DNA from: Microbacterium oxydans
GTDB taxonomy: Bacteria > Actinomycetota > Actinomycetes > Actinomycetales > Microbacteriaceae
Length of the DNA: 64,000 bases
Assembly (NCBI RefSeq): GCF_006540085.1
Contig: NZ_BJOG01000001.1
Span: 682,001-746,000, forward strand
Direction: 5' to 3'
In this document: piece after piece, positions 9,501-16,865 of the stretch
How the letters are laid out: every line of letters begins with the position of its first letter
Position numbering within the stretch: the first letter of the stretch is position 1
Notes under the pieces: generated by a model
What the model saw: only the letters and a program-made list of their open reading frames with translations
Database searches by the model: none
Told to the model about the DNA's origin: nothing
Program-made: the position numbers and the translations under genes

Positions 9501-12500
9501 CGCGACCTGGTCAGCGACGTGAAGACCAGCTACGACGGCCTGGCCTGGGGCGCGGCGGCAACGAAGGGGCTGCCGACGTCCGTGCAGGTGGTGGACAAGT
9601 ACGACAACGGTCAGCCGCATTGGGTCACGAAGGAGTCGTCGACTTATGACTCCCTCGGACGCCTGCTCACGAAGACGGATCCGCTGGGGCGTACGACGTC
9701 GACGGCCTACACTCCGGCGACGGCCCTACCTCTGCTGTCCACGACCGAGACGAACGCGGCGCCGTTCTCCTGGCAGACGGTGACGACGCTCGAGCCGACG
9801 ACCGGCGCGAAGACGAAGATCGTCGACCCCAACGGGTCGACCACGACGATCGCGATCGACGGTCTCGGGCGTTCGACGAAGGTCTGGCTGCCGCTGCAGC
9901 CGCAGGCCGCGAACCCTGCGGCGCCGTCGATGTCGTTCTCCTACACGCTGTCGCAGACCGCCCCGAATGCGATCAAGACAGACACCCTGACCGGTGGTGG
10001 CATCGTCTCGAGCTACCAGCTCTTCGACGGTCTCGGGCGAGAGACGCAGACCCAGAGCCTCGCCGTCGGAGGCGGCACGGTCGTGAAGACCACGAACTAC
10101 GACAACCAGGGGCGACAGTACTTCGTCGACAACGACTACTGGACGGCATCCATCGCTCCGGGAACGGCGTTCTTCACTCCGGTGACGGAGAACAACATCC
10201 CCTCGCAGGTCATCACCGTGTACGATGCCGTCGGACGCGCGCTGACGTCGACCCTCAACACCACGGGGTCCGTGCACTCGCAGACGATCAACGCCTACCC
10301 TGGTGCAGATCGGGTCGACACGGTTCCGCCGGTCGGGGGCACCTCGACGAGCACGTTCACGAACTCCCTCGGGCAGAAGACCAAGCTCATCCAGTACCTC
10401 GCGGCCGGCATCACCGGCACCGGACAAACGACGACGTTCGCCTACGACGGTGGCGATCGGATGACGAAGATGACCGATCCGGCCGGCAACGACTGGACCT
10501 GGACGTTCGACCTGCTCGGCAACCGGGTCGGTCAGGACGACGCCGATTCGGGAGTCACGACGGCCACCTACGACCTCGCCGGGAACATGACCTCGACGAC
10601 AGACGCCCGCGGGAAGACCGTGACGACGACCTACGATGAGCTCAACCGCAAGACGGCCTCGTATGCCGGCACATCTTCGGGCGCGATGCTCTCGTCGTGG
10701 ACCTACGACACGGTCAAGAAGGGGCTCGTCACGACGTCGACCGCCTACACGGGGTCGACTCCGGGCGCCCCGGGCCTTGCCTACAAGACCACAGTCGGCT
10801 CGTACGACGCGGCGGGCAATCCACTCGACACCACGCTCTCGATCCCGGCAGGTGCACCCGCGTTTGCGGGCACGAGCTACAAGACGACGCTCTACTACAA
10901 CGCGGACTCGTCGTTGCTGGCGAAGCAGATGCCCGCGATGGGTGGCCTGCCGGCCGAGACGATCCGCTACAGCTACGACTCCTGGGGCAAGCTGAGCGGC
11001 GTGCGCGGCACCTCGATCATCCTCGCGAACACCGTGTACTCGCCGATCGGGCAGCTGTCGCAGTTCAACCGGGTCAACGGCTCCACGAGCACCGCGTACT
11101 CGACCTACGGCTATGACGCCGCGACGGGGGCGGTGCTGTCGATCAAGGACAACGCAGTGTTCGGCGATCTGGGGCACTATGTGGCCGACCGGGCGTATAC
11201 CCGCGACGCGGTCGGCAATGTCACGTCGGCGACGATGAGCTCTGTGCTGCCGACGGCGGGGACGCAGAAGGCCTGTTACGCGTATGACTCGCTGCGCCAG
11301 CTGAAGTCGGCGTGGACTCCGAACGCATCGACGGAGTGCGGGGCCACACCGTCGGCGAGCGGGATGGGTGGCCTAGAGCCGTACTGGCATGAGTACACGT
11401 ATGACAACGCCACCGGAAACCGCACGGGACTCGTGAAGCGTTCGACGATGGGATCGACCACCACCGCGACTTACACCTACGCGGCAGCGGGCGGCGACCG
11501 TCCGCACGCGGTCAACGCTGTGGCAGGCCCGGCCGGAGTGGGGCCGGGATCGTACTCCTACGATGCGGCAGGCAACATGACCGGACGCCCTGGCCAGACG
11601 ATCACGTTCGACGACGCGGGCAAGGTCTCGAAGGTCGTGGCCGGGTCCACGACGCAGGACACGGTCTACAACGTCGACGGCAGCATCCTGCTGCGCACCA
11701 ACACGACGGAAGGTTCAACGCTATTCGTCGGTGACACCGTGCTGAAGCAGGCGACGGGATCGACGGTCGTCGCGGGCGTACGGACGTACAGTGGTGTCGA
11801 GGGCAAGCCGATCGCGGAGAAGTCCGCGAAGACCGGAACCGCCGGCACAACGCTGGCGTGGTTGTTCTCGAATCTGGAGGGGACGGTGGACGTGCAAACA
11901 GTGGCGAACGCGACAGGCACGACCACGCGCATGCTCCGTGATCCCTACGGTGCCCCGATCGGATCGTCCGGAGTGTGGGGCAGCGGCACCGGGTACATGA
12001 ACAAGCCCGTGACCGCGTCGACGGGCCTGACCACGGTCGGTGCGCGCACCTACGACCCCGTGCTCGGGAAGTTCCTGTCCGTGGACCCTGTGATCGATAC
12101 GAACCTGCCGCAGCAGAACACCGGATACACGTACTCGGGCAACAACCCCACCACGTACATGGACCCGAGCGGAATGAAGTTCGCCTTCGCGATGGCCTCT
12201 GACGGCGGGAGCAAGGCGCCAAAGAAGGCGAAGGGGTCGCCGTTAACAAACTCGTCCCGGCTCGCTGCTTTCACATATCAGCAGTACACGACGTGGACAT
12301 CTTCAGCGACAAACAAAAACGTGGTGAAAGTTGCGCGCGAGAAGAACGCCGCCTTCCGCGGAATTCTCAACGATGCGCTTGCTCTCCGTAAAGGTCTCGG
12401 ATCAGGAGCGATCGGCCTCATGATCGATGTGCCGTGGAATCCAGAGGCTGCGTCCGCGGCGTTCACTGTATACGACAAGTTCAAGACCGGCGGCGATTGG

Positions 12501-12821
12501 GACGCCAAGGTTGGAATTCTCGACAAGTTTGGACTATCCGGCGCTGACTATCCGGATCGATCCGACGGAAAGACGGTGCGTGTCGACGTCTACGGAAACG
12601 TCATCTACGGCGCGATGCTCGCAAGCTATGGTATTCCCGAGGGCGTCGCTATCCAAGCGGCCAACGCTCCCGGCGACGATGTCGGCTATAAGAACGATAA
12701 GAGTGACGACGCTGCCGTGAGCATTGGCTACGAAATGTATAAGCAATATCCGGATGGATTGACCAGTACTCAGTACTACAACTTCATTCTGAAGCACTGT
12801 GGAGAGATCGCGTGCAAGTGA
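6534..12821 (+). CDS. Secreted RHS/YD-repeat polymorphic toxin with toxin-44-like tip
   Basis: 2095 residues. Sec signal peptide (cut near GAAFA, residue ~32), an acidic low-complexity stretch (~35-230), a SpvB/TcdB-like shell region (~260-900: VGLSYNSQSVDGL, VVGEGWDL), many YD repeats (~1000-1830: TYDLAGNMTSTTDARGK and similar) and the RHS core box ending YSGNNPTTYMDPSG at ~1876. The last ~219 residues are the variable tip; RVDVYGNVIYGAMLASYG and DDAAVSIGYEMYKQYP resemble the polymorphic toxin type 44 family (Ntox44), recalled without a search. From about 12240 the DNA is clearly richer in A/T and in codons such as AAA and ATA than the rest of the gene, as expected of an exchanged toxin end. 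ATG 6534 follows a GGAGA. By family, it is a contact-delivered antibacterial toxin; the target is unknown. Confidence 0.88.
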   Translation: MARRSTRTILAVLTTSVLACGVLVAAPGAAFAESPTPTVETPVFGDPVPGSTVSEADAGADPLSSVNSATPEVMEMPSLESTDIVLEQSDLEGVTTDAAEGAEGAAPATVAGEWKPLGDTGLAIAPASGVGAAEKENAAENDTENAEGEEDDAAPQSPSVVVEILDEKAAAKKGLDGIVVSLAQQDAEEEGEPVAVRMPQQLLAGAYGGDFASRLEWVQVPASTKPEDVSEKAVPVATAATDEGLVLTPKVSKEPMMLAAVSGASSANGTGSYAATPLKSSSTWDVAEQTGAFTWNYDMAVPAPGAGPTPSVGLSYNSQSVDGLTASTNNQPSVVGEGWDLTAAGFIERSYIPCAKDDGASGAVTTSGDLCWRTDNATVSMAGRSGALIKDTASGVWKLQNDDGTRFERLVGAAQGCAANGTVNNECWRMTTTDGTQYYFGLNQLPGWSAGKATTNSTWTVPVFGNDAGEPCHASTFAASSCSQAWRWNLDYVVDVHGNAQTMYYTAETNKYAKGGSGATAYQRGGALTRIEYGLRATDLFASKAAGYRVLFSYDGKGRCNDATGSSCTAAALDSAVMPANPAKYPDVPFDQLCTGTSCSASQIAPSFFTNASLVKVESQAKVSGEYSTVDSWALGHSYPDPGDGTSAALWLTQVQRTGTAAGQAAIVEPATVFSGVTMQNRVWVVDGLAPLDKWRLSSIKTSLGGVISVNYQGQQCTPAQAAGILGDLPNNTNWCFPEWWVPQSTIPLGGRQDLFHKYPVSSILVNGVTGGPLSQVQQTQYFYGTPKWRYNDSPLTVANSRTWNVFAGVNTVEVREGDPAVPVAQKVSKYTYYQGMNGDRAAAGGGTKTVNVTGTSIPDDRWFGGQPYQQQTFNGVGGALVSTQVSTPWASNVTSNDGARQARMGGVQKTVVTEPLSTGGNRTLETRTTFDGTYGYPLTVSTVPSDATGKCVTTTYAAANTSAWIIGLPSEVRTVNAACDGVAGAQFPRDLVSDVKTSYDGLAWGAAATKGLPTSVQVVDKYDNGQPHWVTKESSTYDSLGRLLTKTDPLGRTTSTAYTPATALPLLSTTETNAAPFSWQTVTTLEPTTGAKTKIVDPNGSTTTIAIDGLGRSTKVWLPLQPQAANPAAPSMSFSYTLSQTAPNAIKTDTLTGGGIVSSYQLFDGLGRETQTQSLAVGGGTVVKTTNYDNQGRQYFVDNDYWTASIAPGTAFFTPVTENNIPSQVITVYDAVGRALTSTLNTTGSVHSQTINAYPGADRVDTVPPVGGTSTSTFTNSLGQKTKLIQYLAAGITGTGQTTTFAYDGGDRMTKMTDPAGNDWTWTFDLLGNRVGQDDADSGVTTATYDLAGNMTSTTDARGKTVTTTYDELNRKTASYAGTSSGAMLSSWTYDTVKKGLVTTSTAYTGSTPGAPGLAYKTTVGSYDAAGNPLDTTLSIPAGAPAFAGTSYKTTLYYNADSSLLAKQMPAMGGLPAETIRYSYDSWGKLSGVRGTSIILANTVYSPIGQLSQFNRVNGSTSTAYSTYGYDAATGAVLSIKDNAVFGDLGHYVADRAYTRDAVGNVTSATMSSVLPTAGTQKACYAYDSLRQLKSAWTPNASTECGATPSASGMGGLEPYWHEYTYDNATGNRTGLVKRSTMGSTTTATYTYAAAGGDRPHAVNAVAGPAGVGPGSYSYDAAGNMTGRPGQTITFDDAGKVSKVVAGSTTQDTVYNVDGSILLRTNTTEGSTLFVGDTVLKQATGSTVVAGVRTYSGVEGKPIAEKSAKTGTAGTTLAWLFSNLEGTVDVQTVANATGTTTRMLRDPYGAPIGSSGVWGSGTGYMNKPVTASTGLTTVGARTYDPVLGKFLSVDPVIDTNLPQQNTGYTYSGNNPTTYMDPSGMKFAFAMASDGGSKAPKKAKGSPLTNSSRLAAFTYQQYTTWTSSATNKNVVKVAREKNAAFRGILNDALALRKGLGSGAIGLMIDVPWNPEAASAAFTVYDKFKTGGDWDAKVGILDKFGLSGADYPDRSDGKTVRVDVYGNVIYGAMLASYGIPEGVAIQAANAPGDDVGYKNDKSDDAAVSIGYEMYKQYPDGLTSTQYYNFILKHCGEIACK

Positions 12822-13282
12822 ATAAAACCGTGCTGTGGGGAGTGCTGGGGGCGGGGGTGGCCATCTTCCTCGTGGTGACATGCGCGGTCTTGGTCATTCC
12901 TGCCCTCACGAAGACACCGGGGCCCGGCGATCAGTTCGAGTTCCCGATCAGTTGGCAGCGATCGAAGGACCCAGACGTCCCGGATGCGGCCAACACAACC
13001 ATCGAGCTCTACGAGGACGGAACTGCTCGACTATCGGGAATCTCATTGGGGCACATCGAAACGTCTGCTGACGCCCGGCTTTGTGTCGCTGACGCCAGCG
13101 AGGGAGATGCTGGCGATGCGCGTTGGGACGTGGACGACGACGGTGTACTTCACGTCCGTAGCGTCGACGGAGAAGCGGTCTTCCTGCCCGGGGCAGGACG
13201 GTTCTCGGGCGCCGACTGGTCCGAGCTTCGCGAACCTTTCTGTGATGGGACTTTCGTTGACTTCAGTCCATCGCGGGATTGA
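12812..13282 (+). CDS. Candidate immunity protein, membrane-anchored
   Basis: 156 residues, not recognised from any named family. One strong membrane segment lies at ~8-33 (VLWGVLGAGVAIFLVVTC) and the remaining ~120 residues are acidic and soluble, presumably outside the membrane. Its start overlaps the end of the RHS toxin gene: GTG 12812 has GGAGAG five nt upstream; GTG 12818 would give a GTGA overlap with the toxin stop and is almost as good. Position directly after a polymorphic toxin, overlap, and the same AT-richer base composition as the toxin tip are the classic signs of a cognate immunity gene. An outward-facing domain would suggest that the toxin is neutralised at or near the membrane (inference). 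Confidence 0.7.
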   Translation: MQVNKTVLWGVLGAGVAIFLVVTCAVLVIPALTKTPGPGDQFEFPISWQRSKDPDVPDAANTTIELYEDGTARLSGISLGHIETSADARLCVADASEGDAGDARWDVDDDGVLHVRSVDGEAVFLPGAGRFSGADWSELREPFCDGTFVDFSPSRD

Positions 13283-13366
13283 AGCGGAGGAGCGCTGCCG
13301 CACGGCGTGTGCGGGGTAGCAGTTCTCCGATGGCACCACCTATGAGCTTCGCTTCCGGGACTGCAC

Positions 13367-13597
13367 GTGTCTGCTGAGTCAGTGATTGGGCCGATACTGA
13401 TCGTGATCGGGCTTGCCCTGATGCTCTTTCGCGGTCCTGTTTCACAGATCTTCCATCACGGCATGGAGAGGATGTACGGAGAGCCGCTGGCGGATGATCT
13501 AACGTCGCCCGAGAGGACACCGCGGAGGATGCTCATCGTGGGGATACTCTTCATCGGCTTCGGCATTTTTACTCTCGTCGGCGCACTTCTGCGGTAG
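13367..13597 (+). CDS. Small two-helix membrane protein
   Basis: 76 residues, two membrane helices (~6-20, VIGPILIVIGLALMLF, and ~55-75, MLIVGILFIGFGIFTLVGALL) separated by a polar loop with DDLTSPERTPRR. No family recognised. It lies 85 bp after the immunity candidate on the same strand and may be a second immunity or accessory gene, or an orphan carried with the cassette. The GTG start has no clear ribosome site. Coding character is supported by the amphipathic layout; still a short frame, so moderately uncertain. Confidence 0.6.
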   Translation: MSAESVIGPILIVIGLALMLFRGPVSQIFHHGMERMYGEPLADDLTSPERTPRRMLIVGILFIGFGIFTLVGALLR

Positions 13598-13790
13598 CGG
13601 TGGCTGCGATCGATATCGTTCAGGCAGCGCTGTGCCAGGCCCCTGCTCGGCATGCGAGCGAACGCGCGGCCGCTCCGGGTGCTTGGTGCCGTTTGTGGCG
13701 TCTTCCTAATCTGACTGTTCGTGTGAGCCTGACTTCAGGCCATTCGGTCGTCGTGGCGTCAACGGGAAAGCAAGGCACCCCGTGGGCCGC
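13598..13790. other. Non-coding gap after toxin cassette
   Basis: Part of the 289-bp stretch between the small membrane protein and the second LamG gene. I see no credible gene; the one frame across it (68 codons) has no start signal or recognisable content. The right-hand end holds the repeat and hairpin listed separately. Confidence 0.5.
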
Positions 13791-13842
13791 GCGTGCTGAT
13801 TCCTAGGTGAGAAGACGCGTGCTGAATCATAGGTGAGAGAAC
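13791..13842. repeat. Two tandem 26-bp direct repeats
   Basis: Units 13791-13816 and 13817-13842 share gcgtgctgaNtc-N-taggtgag; 21-22 of 26 positions agree. They directly precede the hairpin at 13842-13890. Possible regulator sites or a scar of rearrangement; function unknown. Confidence 0.7.
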
Positions 13843-13890
13843 TGAGAGCGCGAGAGCGTTTCCCTCCGAGAAGCGCTCTCGCGCTCTCAG
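13842..13890. terminator. 20-bp hairpin shared by convergent genes
   Basis: Left arm 13842-13861 and right arm 13871-13890 pair along 20 positions (17 Watson-Crick in a row, then one G-U and two A-U) around a 9-nt loop. The right arm overlaps the TGA stop of the minus-strand LamG gene (13887-13889). No U-tract follows, as is usual in GC-rich actinobacteria. Likely a bidirectional terminator between the toxin cassette and the second LamG gene. Confidence 0.65.
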
Positions 13891-16772
13891 TCGGTGAACG
13901 GGAGCTCGAAGGCGTTGAGCCGGGCGAGCTGGACGTGATTGATGACGCCGGGGACCATGACGGGGTTGGCGATGAGACCTTCGAATCGTCCTGTCATGGG
14001 GGCGGGGCCGAAGACGAGGGGTCCGCTGGCTGAGCGGTCGCCGGCTCCGTTGATGTGTGAGTTGACGGCGACCGGCGTGATCGAGTTGCCGACGAGGAGT
14101 CGGAGCTGCTTGTTCGTCGCATCCCAGATGCCGGTGAGCATCTGCCACGATCCGGGCGTCGCGGCTCCGCCGGTGGCGCAGTTGCTCGTCGGTGTCGTGC
14201 TGGCGGAGTTGACGGGGTAGTCGCCGAGGCAGAACGCGTAGGTGCCTGCACTGGTGACCTGAAGCTGGACGGAGCCGCTCGAGCCTCCTCCCTGCATCGC
14301 GATCTTCTGGGAACCTGTGGCAGGCAGATACCGGGTCTTCACCCACACGCTGAACGTGAAGCTGTTCATCGCGTTCACGGCGGGATACATCGTGCTCACC
14401 TCCATGGCGCTTCCCCCGGCGGTCGACAGCACCGGGGTCTCGATGGGCGGGTCGGGCAGATCCGTCGAGGTGGTGGAGCTGGTCTCGGGTATCAGCAGGT
14501 CGATGCCATCAGCGCCGATCCACGGGTTGGAGTCCGGGATCGTGTTCGGCAGCGGGGTGGACATCTGTGTGACCTGCCACGCGTGTCCCGCGTCGAGGTT
14601 CGCCGCAGCAGCGGGGGTTCCGGTGTTGCCGCCAGGGTAGAGCGGTCGGCCGACCGCGGCGGACTGGTTACCTGCCTTGTCGTAGGCGGACACCCAGACG
14701 GTGGACAGCGCGTCCGTCGGGGCGACGGTCAAAGTGGTCGCTCCGGACGGGGCTTTGCATGCCCAGCGCACGTTCCGGGTGATCGCGGTGGCGCAGTCGG
14801 GGAGCGCGGCCGCGATGGAGACCGTCCCGTCGGCGGGTACGGGCGGGGCGGGCGCGACGAGCTGGGTGGGAGTCACCCAATAGACGTATCCGGCGACGTC
14901 GGCCGCCCCGGTCACGGCCAGGTTGAGGCCCGTCCCGACGGTGTAGGAGGCGTTGGTCGGCGCGGTGACGGTGGGAGTGGCCGGCTTCGTCTTGTCGACG
15001 GTGAAGTAGCACCAGGCTGTCGGGGCGACGCCGTTGCTGCGGTGATCGCTGCCCCAGGCGCGCCACGCGTATGTCTCACCATCGGTCAGTGTGGTGAACG
15101 TGACCGACTTGTACCCCTGCGCACCGAGCCCTCCGGGCTTGTCCTGAACGGCAGCGTTCAGGTTGGAAGCCTTCATGAGGTGGAAGTTGGTGTCGACATT
15201 GCCGGGGTCGGGGTCAGTCTGGTGCACGCGAACGGTGACGTCGCTCTGCCCGATCGGGGTGGGGGCCGCGGCGGTTCCGCACTGTCGGCTCGGCGACGTG
15301 AAGACCGGGTCGGTCGGGGCGTTGGGGCGTGTGTTGTAAGACACGGTCAAGGTCGCGGCGCGGCTGAAGTGGCGTCGCGAGACGACCGTCTCGTTCTGGG
15401 GCGCGAGCCCGAGCTGGAACCAGGTCTGTCCGACGTAGGCCTGAACGCCTGCCGTGACGTTCCAGCCGACGGCCTCTGGTCCGCTGCTGCACGATCCCGG
15501 GTTCTGAGTGTCCAGAACCGGTCCCCACAGCGAGTGGTTCTGCTGGTTCCACGTGAACCCTCCGGCCTGTGGGCCGAAAGCACGCACCTGGACGGGGCTG
15601 TTCGGGCAGGAGGCCCATCTGATCTGCGTCGCGCCGAGCTGGGCCCCGAGGATGTCCTTGCCGGCGAGCGGGCTGATGATGAACTGGTAGAAGATGTTGC
15701 CTCGGAAGTTCTGGTACCGGCCCATGCGGAGCACATCCGACGTGCTCGCGTTGAGGTACGACTGGTCGGGATAGGCGGCGTCCGTGTACCAGGATGCCTG
15801 AGCGCCGGCCGACCAGTCGGGGTCGATGAAGATCGGGTAGGTCACGTCCTGGCCCGAGTCCTTCTCATGCGTAGCGACGGAAGCTCCGACGTCGAGCATC
15901 ACGCGATCCTCACCGACGTCGTGCGTGACCGGCAGCACCGGCTCGGTCGCTCCGGGCTCGCGGAAGTCGCCTCCCGAGGAGGAATCCCACCAGAGGGGTT
16001 GCCCCGCGACGATCTGCGAACCGTCGGCCGCCTCTGCTTCGACGGAGCCGTTCTTCTTGGTGGTCAACGCGGCGTCCTGGATCACGACATGAAGATCGTC
16101 GAGCGCCGCCGACCGCGCGGCTTTCTCCGTCTTGACTACGTAGACCGATGCCTGCCCGGTCTTGGTGGCCACCATCTTCAGGTCAACGTCGGGCAGCACG
16201 TTCGCGTAGGTGGCCGTGTCTCCGTCGACAGTCGGGGCGGGGAGGGTGCCGTAGGGCCAGGTCTCGGTGACCCACTCTCCGGAGGCGGTCTGCACCTGTG
16301 CGAGTTCGTTGTTCCCGCCGGCGGAGAAGCGGACGGGTGCGGCCGACGCGATCGGTTCCCACCACCCATCCGTGCGAGCGAGTGTCGTGTCCACCGGGAC
16401 CCACGTGGAATCCTGCTCCACTCTGACGGGCACTGTCGACGTCTCGTAGCGCATCGTCCCATCGGGCATCGCCACGTGCTGCTGGGTGGGGGTGATCATC
16501 CCGTCCACGGGGACGGGCTCGCCGGTCGCCTGCGCGGTGGAGATCGCCGCCGTGACCGCAGCCTGTTGGGCAGCTCGGAACGACGTGGCGGACAGGGCCT
16601 TCCCCACTCCCGGCCCCGCTGCCGGGGGTGCCGCACTCGCGGAGAGCGACCCGCCGCCGAAGACGATCGCGGCAGCGCACACGCCGCCGAGGAGAGCCAG
16701 GCCTCTGCTGCGGCGGTCTCTGGCGGGAACGGATGCGGGATAGCGGGTGCGCGCGGCGCGGGGGAGCTTCAC
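13887..16772 (-). CDS. Secreted DNRLRE / fibronectin-like / LamG protein B
   Basis: 961 residues, colinear with protein A at 3659-6517 over its full length: signal peptide (cut near SASAAP, ~48), the same N-terminal domain (VLPDVDLKMVATKTGQASVY), DNRLRE-like sandwich (SWYTDAAYPDQSYL), two Fn3-like modules and a C-terminal LamG domain ending ELPFTD in both. GYVYWVTPTQLVAPAPPVPA is identical in the two proteins. Unlike A it is not followed by an RHS gene; it runs towards the toxin cassette from the opposite side. TAGTTT lies 6 nt before the GTG, so it is probably leaderless. Its upstream 60 bp match the end of the sigma-factor gene, showing that it was copied with part of that gene. Confidence 0.85.
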   Translation of the reverse strand: MKLPRAARTRYPASVPARDRRSRGLALLGGVCAAAIVFGGGSLSASAAPPAAGPGVGKALSATSFRAAQQAAVTAAISTAQATGEPVPVDGMITPTQQHVAMPDGTMRYETSTVPVRVEQDSTWVPVDTTLARTDGWWEPIASAAPVRFSAGGNNELAQVQTASGEWVTETWPYGTLPAPTVDGDTATYANVLPDVDLKMVATKTGQASVYVVKTEKAARSAALDDLHVVIQDAALTTKKNGSVEAEAADGSQIVAGQPLWWDSSSGGDFREPGATEPVLPVTHDVGEDRVMLDVGASVATHEKDSGQDVTYPIFIDPDWSAGAQASWYTDAAYPDQSYLNASTSDVLRMGRYQNFRGNIFYQFIISPLAGKDILGAQLGATQIRWASCPNSPVQVRAFGPQAGGFTWNQQNHSLWGPVLDTQNPGSCSSGPEAVGWNVTAGVQAYVGQTWFQLGLAPQNETVVSRRHFSRAATLTVSYNTRPNAPTDPVFTSPSRQCGTAAAPTPIGQSDVTVRVHQTDPDPGNVDTNFHLMKASNLNAAVQDKPGGLGAQGYKSVTFTTLTDGETYAWRAWGSDHRSNGVAPTAWCYFTVDKTKPATPTVTAPTNASYTVGTGLNLAVTGAADVAGYVYWVTPTQLVAPAPPVPADGTVSIAAALPDCATAITRNVRWACKAPSGATTLTVAPTDALSTVWVSAYDKAGNQSAAVGRPLYPGGNTGTPAAAANLDAGHAWQVTQMSTPLPNTIPDSNPWIGADGIDLLIPETSSTTSTDLPDPPIETPVLSTAGGSAMEVSTMYPAVNAMNSFTFSVWVKTRYLPATGSQKIAMQGGGSSGSVQLQVTSAGTYAFCLGDYPVNSASTTPTSNCATGGAATPGSWQMLTGIWDATNKQLRLLVGNSITPVAVNSHINGAGDRSASGPLVFGPAPMTGRFEGLIANPVMVPGVINHVQLARLNAFELPFTD

Positions 16773-16778
16773 AACCGC

Positions 16779-16784
16779 AAACTA
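16779..16784 (-). promoter_or_regulatory. Leaderless promoter of LamG gene B (TTGCGG-18-TAGTTT)
   Basis: TAGTTT ends 6 nt before GTG 16772; TTGCGG (minus strand 16808-16803) lies 18 nt upstream. Same geometry as gene A. Confidence 0.55.
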
Positions 16785-16812
16785 TGGGCGTCGTCTGCCG
16801 CCCCGCAATATC

Positions 16813-16859
16813 GATTCACTCGATGAATCCGATTGTCAGGTATTCGCTCGACGTGCAAT
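16813..16859 (-). pseudogene. Relic 3' tail of a sigma-factor gene
   Basis: Read on the minus strand and aligned without gaps to 3571-3618, this DNA reads Ile-Ala-Arg-Arg-Ala-Asn-Thr-stop where the intact sigma gene reads Ile-Ala-Arg-Ala-Ala-Asn-Thr-Leu-Gln-Arg-Asp-stop. About 43 of the 60 bases upstream of the promoter agree with the sigma-gene end. The rest of that ancestral gene is gone; the HAD phosphatase stop comes directly before it. Confidence 0.55.
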
Positions 16860-16865
16860 AGCGGC

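Noticed and set aside
13600..13806. 68-codon frame after the small membrane protein
   Set aside because: No start signal, no conserved-looking content, and it runs into the direct repeats; treated as non-coding.
3659..16772. Composite transposon or prophage carrying the toxin region
   Set aside because: No transposase, integrase, tRNA target or terminal repeats; the only duplicated DNA is the LamG gene with its upstream tail.
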